From assembly GCA_035546355.1 (NCBI GenBank), contig DATKEH010000379.1, positions 1 through 24,703 on the forward strand: a stretch of DNA of 24,703 bases, read 5' to 3'. Numbering within the stretch: the first letter of the stretch is position 1; every line of letters starts with the position of its first letter. This document shows positions 15,961 through 24,703 of the stretch, one piece after another. The notes under the pieces are model-generated. The model searched no databases, was not told the origin of the DNA, and saw only the letters and a program-made list of their open reading frames with translations. The DNA comes from DATKEH01 sp035546355 (GTDB taxonomy: Bacteria; Acidobacteriota; Thermoanaerobaculia; Multivoradales; JAIOJS01). The position numbers and the translations under genes were made by a program.

Positions 15961-17250
15961 ATGACGAACACGCTCTGGACACGGCTCAAGCACCAGCTCG
16001 AACGACAACTCGACCCGGAAGAGTTCACCACCTGGTTCCGCCCCCTGCGCGTCAAGCGCGAGGACCGCGACCGGCTGGTGCTGCTGGCGCCCAACGACCA
16101 TTTTCTCCACACCCTCGAGCAGAGCTACCGGCCGACGGTGGACCGCGCCGTGGCCGACCTCGGCGGCCCGCACTTCGAGGTGCTGTTCTCGCTCGCCGAG
16201 CGGGCGGTGGCGGCCCCCGCCGCCGGCACCCGCGCTCCCAGCCTCAACCCGCGCTACCGCTTCGACACCTTCGTCGTCGGGGCCTCGAACCAGTTCGCCC
16301 ACGCCGCCGCGCGCGCCGTCGCCCAGAGCCCGGCGCACAGCTACAACCCGCTCTTCCTCTACGGGGGCGTCGGCCTCGGCAAGACCCACCTGCTGCACGC
16401 CATCGGCCACGAGATCCTGGCGCAACACCCCCAGCTGCGAGTCCTCTACCTGGTGGCCGAGCAGTTCGTCAACGAGTTGATCAACTCCATCCGCTTCGAT
16501 CGCATGCCCGCCTTCCGCGACCGCTACCGCACCATCGACGTGCTGCTCATCGACGACGTGCAGTTCCTGGCCAACAAGGAGCGGACGCAGGAGGAGTTCT
16601 TCCATACCTTCAACACGCTGTACACGGCCGAGAAGCAGATCATCCTCTCCTCGGACGCCCCGCCGCGCAACATCCCGGCGCTCGAGGAGCGCCTGCGCAG
16701 CCGCTTCGAGTGGGGTTTGATCGCCGACATCCAGTCGCCGGACCTGGAGACCAAGATCGTCATCCTGCGCCGCAAGGCGGAGGCGCTGAACCAGGTGTTG
16801 CCCGACGACGTCGCCCTGTTCCTCGCCGAGCAGGTCAAGTCCAACGTGCGCGAGCTCGAAGGGCTGCTCAACCGGGTGGTCGCGTTCTCCGGCCTCACCG
16901 GCCGGCCGCTGTCGCTCGACCTGGTCAAGGAGACGCTCAAGGAGATCCGGCCGGAGTCGGACCGGCGCGTGCTCTCCAGCGACATCATCAAGTTCGTCGC
17001 CCGTCACTACGGGCTCAAGGTCGGTGAGATCAAGAGCCGCTCCAACGCCCGGCAGATCGCCTTTCCGCGCCAGGTGGCGATGTACCTGTGCAAGCGGCTG
17101 AGCGACCTGTCCTACCCCGAGATCGGCCGGCAGTTCAACGACAAGCACCACTCCACGGTGATGTACTCGGTGGACAAGATCGAACAGCTGCGCGCCAGCG
17201 ACCGCGACCTCGACCAGACGCTCGATCGCATGGCCGAGCACTTCCGCTAA
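15961..17250 (+). CDS. dnaA: Chromosomal replication initiator DnaA
   Basis: A 429-residue AAA+ initiator. The start is ATG 15961 (TNTLWTRLKHQLERQLDPEEF is the usual domain I start); in-frame GTGs at 15937 and 15952 are alternatives. Domain I spans about 1-75. The domain II linker is very short (about 80-100). The domain III ATPase has Walker A GGVGLGKTH (135-143) and Walker B LLIDDVQFL (Asp198/199), with the box VII RLRSRFEWGL arginine finger. Domain IV is the DNA-binding HTH, with LSYPEIGRQF followed by the signature DKHHSTVMYSV (from residue 394), which differs from the common GRDH(S/T)TV. It binds DnaA boxes and melts oriC. It is first in dnaA-dnaN-recF-gyrB-gyrA. Confidence 0.98.
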   Translation: MTNTLWTRLKHQLERQLDPEEFTTWFRPLRVKREDRDRLVLLAPNDHFLHTLEQSYRPTVDRAVADLGGPHFEVLFSLAERAVAAPAAGTRAPSLNPRYRFDTFVVGASNQFAHAAARAVAQSPAHSYNPLFLYGGVGLGKTHLLHAIGHEILAQHPQLRVLYLVAEQFVNELINSIRFDRMPAFRDRYRTIDVLLIDDVQFLANKERTQEEFFHTFNTLYTAEKQIILSSDAPPRNIPALEERLRSRFEWGLIADIQSPDLETKIVILRRKAEALNQVLPDDVALFLAEQVKSNVRELEGLLNRVVAFSGLTGRPLSLDLVKETLKEIRPESDRRVLSSDIIKFVARHYGLKVGEIKSRSNARQIAFPRQVAMYLCKRLSDLSYPEIGRQFNDKHHSTVMYSVDKIEQLRASDRDLDQTLDRMAEHFR

Positions 17251-17276
17251 CTAACCGCGCCGCCGCGTTCCCAGCT

Positions 17277-17393
17277 CCCTCCACACCCCCTGTGGAGAGG
17301 CTTGTGGAGCGGCTGCGGAGGGACGGCGGACGACACCCTGCCCCGCCGGCGATCCGCGCCCACTCCACAGCCGGCTCCGCAGGACGGTCCACA
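17277..17393. other. Candidate oriC: DnaA-box-core cluster between dnaA and dnaN
   Basis: Within 117 bp there are five TCCACA cores: 17280-17285 (+), 17291-17296 (-), 17303-17308 (-), 17364-17369 (+) and 17388-17393 (+). The same hexamer is inside the stronger boxes upstream of dnaA. The 255-nt dnaA-dnaN gap is a standard oriC location. A relatively AT-rich stretch (about 17448-17476, containing TTATATTT) lies to the right and could be an unwinding element. The individual 9-mers are poor matches to TTATCCACA, so functional status is inferred from clustering and location. Confidence 0.55.
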
Positions 17394-17449
17394 GGCCGCA
17401 CCCGCGCCGGCGCTGTCGCCCAGCGTCTTTTCCGCCATTCCGCAGCCCC

Positions 17450-17476
17450 TTACGACTACGCCTGCTGTGTTATATT
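17450..17476 (+). promoter_or_regulatory. Possible dnaN promoter
   Basis: A -10-like TATATT (17471-17476), with TTACGA (17450-17455) 15 nt upstream as a weak, short-spaced -35. It sits 30 nt before dnaN, which has a good Shine-Dalgarno (AGGAG, 17496-17500). The same AT-rich patch could instead be part of the origin. Confidence 0.35.
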
Positions 17477-17505
17477 TCCGGCCCATCCGGGGAGAAGGAG
17501 TGGGA

Positions 17506-18618
17506 ATGGATCTGCGCCTGCAACGAGACACCCTGCTCACCGAGCTGGCGCTGCTGCAGGGGATCGTGGAACGGCGGACGACCATTCCGATCCTGTCGCA
17601 CCTGCTGCTCGAGGCGCGGGGCGACCGCCTGCAACTGGCGGCCACGGACCTCGACGTCTCGCTCTCCACCTGGGCCCAGGCCGAGGTCTCCGGCGAGGGG
17701 TCGATCGCCATCCAGGCCAAGAAGTTCACCGAGATCGTCCGCGCCCTGGGGGAAGCCGAGGTGCAGCTGGTGGTCGAGGAGGGGCAGACCCTGGCGATCC
17801 TCGCCGGGCGCTCCCGTTTCCGCATCCGCGGCCTGGACGCCGAGAACTTCCCCACCCTGCCCAAGGTAGAGACCGACGTCGTCGTCGAGGTCCCGCTGCC
17901 CGCCATGCAGCGGATGATCGCCAAGGTGATCTTCGCCATCTCCACCGAGGAGTCGCGGTTCCAGCTCAACGGCGCGCTGTTTCGGGTCAAGGACGGCAGC
18001 CTCGAGCTGGTGGCGACGGACGGCCACCGGTTGGCGCTGGTGGAGAGCGCGGCCGGCGACGGAGGGGTGCTGGTGCACGGCGCCCAGGAGGGCGTGCTGG
18101 TGCCCCGCAAGGCGCTCCAGGAGTTGCTGCGGTTCGTCGGTGAGGAGGCGGTGGCCTACCGCCGCAGCGAGCACCACCTCTCCTTCCGGCTCGGCAAGCG
18201 CGAGCTGACCTGCCGCATCCTCGAGGGAACCTTCCCGGATTACGAACGGGTGATCGCCAAGAACAACGACAAGCAGCCGGTGCTGGAGCGGCAGCCGTTC
18301 CAACAGGCGGTGCAGCGGGTGGCGCTACTCACCGGCGAGCGCTCGCGCGGCGTGGTGTTGCAGTTCACGCCCGAGCAGTTGGTGATCTCCGCCGCCAACC
18401 CCGACCTGGGCGAGGCGGTCGAGCAGCTGCCCTGCACCTACGACGGCGACGAGCTGCGGCTGGGGCTCAACCCCGACTACCTGGGGCAGTTCCTGACCGC
18501 CGTGGAGACGCCGCAGGTGCGTCTCGAGCTCAAGGACGCGGAGAGCCAGTGCGTCGGCTATCCGGTCGACGGCGAGGCGCTGCGCTACCTCTGCGTCATC
18601 ATGCCGATGCACGTCTAG
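17506..18618 (+). CDS. dnaN: DNA polymerase III sliding clamp (beta)
   Basis: A 370-residue processivity clamp with the canonical start MDLRLQRDTLLTELALLQGIVERRTTIPILSHLL and an AGGAG ribosome-binding site 5 nt before the ATG. Three tandem clamp domains are present: FPTLPKVETDVVVEVP and QRMIAKVIFAISTEESRFQLNGALF in domain 1-2, LVATDGHRLALVE, and the C-terminal LRYLCVIMPMHV peptide-binding tail (consensus IMPMRL). It encircles DNA as a dimer and tethers Pol III, MutS and other partners. It follows dnaA and is separated from recF by 27 nt, so the two are probably cotranscribed. Confidence 0.98.
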   Translation: MDLRLQRDTLLTELALLQGIVERRTTIPILSHLLLEARGDRLQLAATDLDVSLSTWAQAEVSGEGSIAIQAKKFTEIVRALGEAEVQLVVEEGQTLAILAGRSRFRIRGLDAENFPTLPKVETDVVVEVPLPAMQRMIAKVIFAISTEESRFQLNGALFRVKDGSLELVATDGHRLALVESAAGDGGVLVHGAQEGVLVPRKALQELLRFVGEEAVAYRRSEHHLSFRLGKRELTCRILEGTFPDYERVIAKNNDKQPVLERQPFQQAVQRVALLTGERSRGVVLQFTPEQLVISAANPDLGEAVEQLPCTYDGDELRLGLNPDYLGQFLTAVETPQVRLELKDAESQCVGYPVDGEALRYLCVIMPMHV

Positions 18619-18645
18619 GGGCCGAGGGCGCCGCGGCGCTCGCCC

Positions 18646-19731
18646 GTGCTCGTCACCCTCGAGACCCGCTCCTTCCGCAACCTCGCCGACCAGGCCATCC
18701 GCTTCGCGCCGGGACGGCAGCTGCTGGTCGGCCGCAACGGCGCCGGCAAGACCAGCCTGCTCGAGGCCGTCTACCTGCTGGCGACGACGCGCAGCTTCCG
18801 CACCGCCCAGCTCGCCGACTGCGCTCGCCACGGCAGCGACGGCTTCCACCTCGCCGCCGACGCCGGCCCCGAGGGGAGGCAGCGGCTGGAGGTCGGCTGG
18901 CAGCCGAGCGAGCGCCGGCGCCGGCTCAACGGCCACGAGGTGCCGCTGACCCGCTACCTGGCGGCGCTGCGGGTGGTGGCGTGGACCTCCGCCGAGGCGG
19001 GTCTGCTGGCGGGGCCCCCCGAGCTCGGCCGCCGCCTGCTCGATCGCGGCGTCATCGGTCTGCGCCCCGGGGCGATCGAGGCGCTGCGCGGATACCGCCG
19101 CGCCCTGGCCCAGAAGCGGGAGCTGTTGGCCGCTGGGGGGCATCGCGGGATCGACAGCTGGAATGCGGTGCTCGCCGCCGCGGCGGCCGAGGTGATCGCG
19201 CGCCGCGCCGACTACGCCGAGCGGCTGCAACAGGCCTACGACGCCGTGCATGCGCGGACGCCGCTCGATCTGCCGCCGCTACGGCTGGCGTACGTACCCT
19301 CGCCACGCCGCGGGAGGGAGGGGGAAGCGGCAATCGCCGCGGCGCTGGCGCACGTCGCCCGCCGCGAGGGGGAGCGGCGGATGCCGCTGGTCGGCCCGCA
19401 CCGCGACCGCCTGGTGTTTCTGTGGCAGGGCCGCGAGATCCAGCGGGTGGCCTCGGCCGGAGAGCGCAAAGCTCTGGGAATGTTGCTGTTGGCAGCCCAG
19501 GGCAGGGTTCTGCAGGAGGCCTCTCTGGAGCCGCTGCTGCTGCTCGACGACGCCGATGCGGAGCTCGACCGGCGCCGGCAGGGGGCGGTATGGGAGGCGT
19601 TTCGCGGCGTCGGCCAGCTGCTCGCCACCTCCAGCCGCGAGGAAGCCTGGGAGGGCGTGCCGGTCGAGGGGCGCCGGGGATTGGAAGACGGTGTCGTCGG
19701 GGCCCCCGAGGCGACGTCCGAGGGGGGGTGA
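18646..19731 (+). CDS. recF: DNA replication and repair protein RecF
   Basis: A 361-residue SMC-like ATPase from a GTG at 18646. Walker A is VGRNGAGKTSLLEAV, with the typical preceding sequence LETRSFRNLADQAIRFAPG. The ABC signature is VASAGERKALGMLLL (SAGE where many have S-x-GQ or GE), and Walker B is LLLLDDADAELDRRR. RecF binds gapped DNA and, with RecR, directs RecA loading. The order dnaN-recF-gyrB is the usual one; the small S4-domain gene (yaaA) found between dnaN and recF in Bacillus is missing. The last 20 residues are Gly/Glu-rich and probably not conserved. Confidence 0.95.
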   Translation: MLVTLETRSFRNLADQAIRFAPGRQLLVGRNGAGKTSLLEAVYLLATTRSFRTAQLADCARHGSDGFHLAADAGPEGRQRLEVGWQPSERRRRLNGHEVPLTRYLAALRVVAWTSAEAGLLAGPPELGRRLLDRGVIGLRPGAIEALRGYRRALAQKRELLAAGGHRGIDSWNAVLAAAAAEVIARRADYAERLQQAYDAVHARTPLDLPPLRLAYVPSPRRGREGEAAIAAALAHVARREGERRMPLVGPHRDRLVFLWQGREIQRVASAGERKALGMLLLAAQGRVLQEASLEPLLLLDDADAELDRRRQGAVWEAFRGVGQLLATSSREEAWEGVPVEGRRGLEDGVVGAPEATSEGG

Positions 19732-19800
19732 CGGGACCGCCCGACGAGAGTCCCGAAGGTCCCGGAAAGATTTCCCTAAGCGGTAGTGTTTTCAATGGGT

Positions 19801-19835
19801 AGGAGCTGCCGTCCGGGCTGCTCCTGTGATATACT
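19801..19835 (+). promoter_or_regulatory. gyrB promoter with a 25-bp inverted repeat
   Basis: An extended -10, TG-A-TATACT (TG at 19827-19828, hexamer 19830-19835), with no good -35. Covering the -35 position is an inverted repeat at 19801-19825: AGGAGC-T-GCC against GGC-T-GCTCCT around a 5-nt loop, nine pairs with one T-T mismatch. It could be an operator or a recF terminator hairpin, though no T-run follows. The remainder of the 19732-19952 gap has no supported gene; an out-of-frame ATG at 19891 and an in-frame ATG at 19911 lack good ribosome sites. Confidence 0.55.
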
Positions 19836-19952
19836 GTCGACGCCAGCCCCCGAGGGCCTTCCCTCACTCCCGAAAGGAACCGATCCCGCCATGGCGACGC
19901 CGCTGCGTCCATGCGGGGAGCCCGGACGGGGACGGCGAGCAGCGGAGGTACC

Positions 19953-22364
<2,412 letters not shown>

Positions 22365-22372
22365 CGGGTCCG

Positions 22373-22437
22373 GTCGTAGGGGCGGGCCTCTGCGCCCGCC
22401 CGGGTCGCGGGCCGCCACGGAGGGCGGCCCCTACGAC
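22373..22437. repeat. Cruciform REP-like repeat between gyrB and gyrA
   Basis: An outer 11-bp inverted repeat, GTCGTAGGGGC (22373-22383) against GCCCCTACGAC (22427-22437), encloses two perfect inner hairpins: GGGCGGGC/GCCCGCCC (22380-22387 with 22394-22401) and GGGCCGCC/GGCGGCCC (22409-22416 with 22423-22430). The structure is a three-way junction 9 nt after the gyrB stop. It looks like a dispersed intergenic repeat (REP or MITE type); only one copy is in this window, so dispersal is inferred. In RNA it might also attenuate or stabilise the gyrB message. The flanking bases up to gyrA (22438-22472) show nothing else. Confidence 0.7.
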
Positions 22438-22472
22438 GAAGCCGGGAGCCCTCGAACCGACCGAGTATCCGC

Positions 22473-24703
<2,231 letters not shown>

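Noticed and set aside
22373..22437. tRNA-like gene suggested by the cloverleaf palindrome
   Set aside because: There is no anticodon arm, T-arm consensus or CCA, and the arms are perfect GC palindromes. A repeat element fits better.

Overview
This is a very GC-rich (about 70% by eye) bacterial chromosome segment that carries the replication-origin neighbourhood. It contains dnaA, dnaN, recF, gyrB and gyrA, the parABS partition locus, and the rpmH-rnpA-yidD-yidC-jag block. No transposase, integrase, prophage gene or CRISPR array was seen. GTG starts are frequent, neighbouring genes often share a 4-nt ATGA/GTGA overlap, the two tRNA genes encode their own CCA, and a bactofilin follows parB. I cannot assign a phylum securely. 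The mix (bactofilin after parAB, E. coli-type long GyrB, two-membrane-type YidC with a large periplasmic domain) fits a high-GC diderm such as a deltaproteobacterial-grade or Acidobacteriota-like lineage. That placement is inference.

Layout, left to right. (1) 1-2453: the 5' part of pyrF (minus) and, divergently, a five-helix membrane protein with a degenerate alkaline-phosphatase-superfamily phosphodiesterase domain. (2) 2477-5137 (minus): rsmG-parA-parB-bactofilin, each junction a 4-nt ATGA overlap, with a near-perfect parS about 90 nt upstream of rsmG. (3) 5378-9398 (minus): tadA, tRNA-Ser(GGA), tRNA-Ser(CGA), rpmH, rnpA, yidD, yidC, jag. (4) 9524-14622 (plus): SRP RNA with its own promoter, dnaX, ybaB, recR, a class III aminotransferase of unknown substrate, and a protein with two cyclic-nucleotide-binding domains. 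(5) 14585-15676 (minus): mutY, overlapping its convergent neighbour. (6) 15824-24703 (plus): a sigma-70-like promoter and DnaA boxes, dnaA, a second cluster of DnaA-box cores, dnaN, recF, a gyrB promoter with an inverted repeat, gyrB, a cruciform REP-like repeat, and gyrA running off the right edge.

How the genes work together. DnaA opens the origin, for which the best candidates are the two DnaA-box clusters flanking dnaA. DnaN and DnaX serve the replicase; RecF, RecR and MutY serve repair; gyrase handles supercoiling. ParA/ParB/parS segregate the origin, and the bactofilin is a plausible scaffold for them. RpmH, RnpA, the SRP RNA, YidD, YidC and Jag couple tRNA maturation and ribosome assembly to membrane protein insertion. 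TadA makes inosine in tRNA.

No entirely new system is evident; most of the window is conserved housekeeping DNA. The observations most worth following are the phosphodiesterase-like protein that seems to have lost nearly its whole active site, the bipartite DnaA-box arrangement, the cruciform repeat between gyrB and gyrA, the overlap of the tadA stop codon with a tRNA-Ser gene, the unusual insertion of a tadA/tRNA-Ser/SRP/dnaX/recR block between rpmH and dnaA, and the uncharacterised tandem-CNB protein. No stretch over 300 bases lacks a gene. The gaps (5138-5377, 9399-9556, 15677-15960, 17251-17505, 19732-19952, 22365-22472) are described in the entries.
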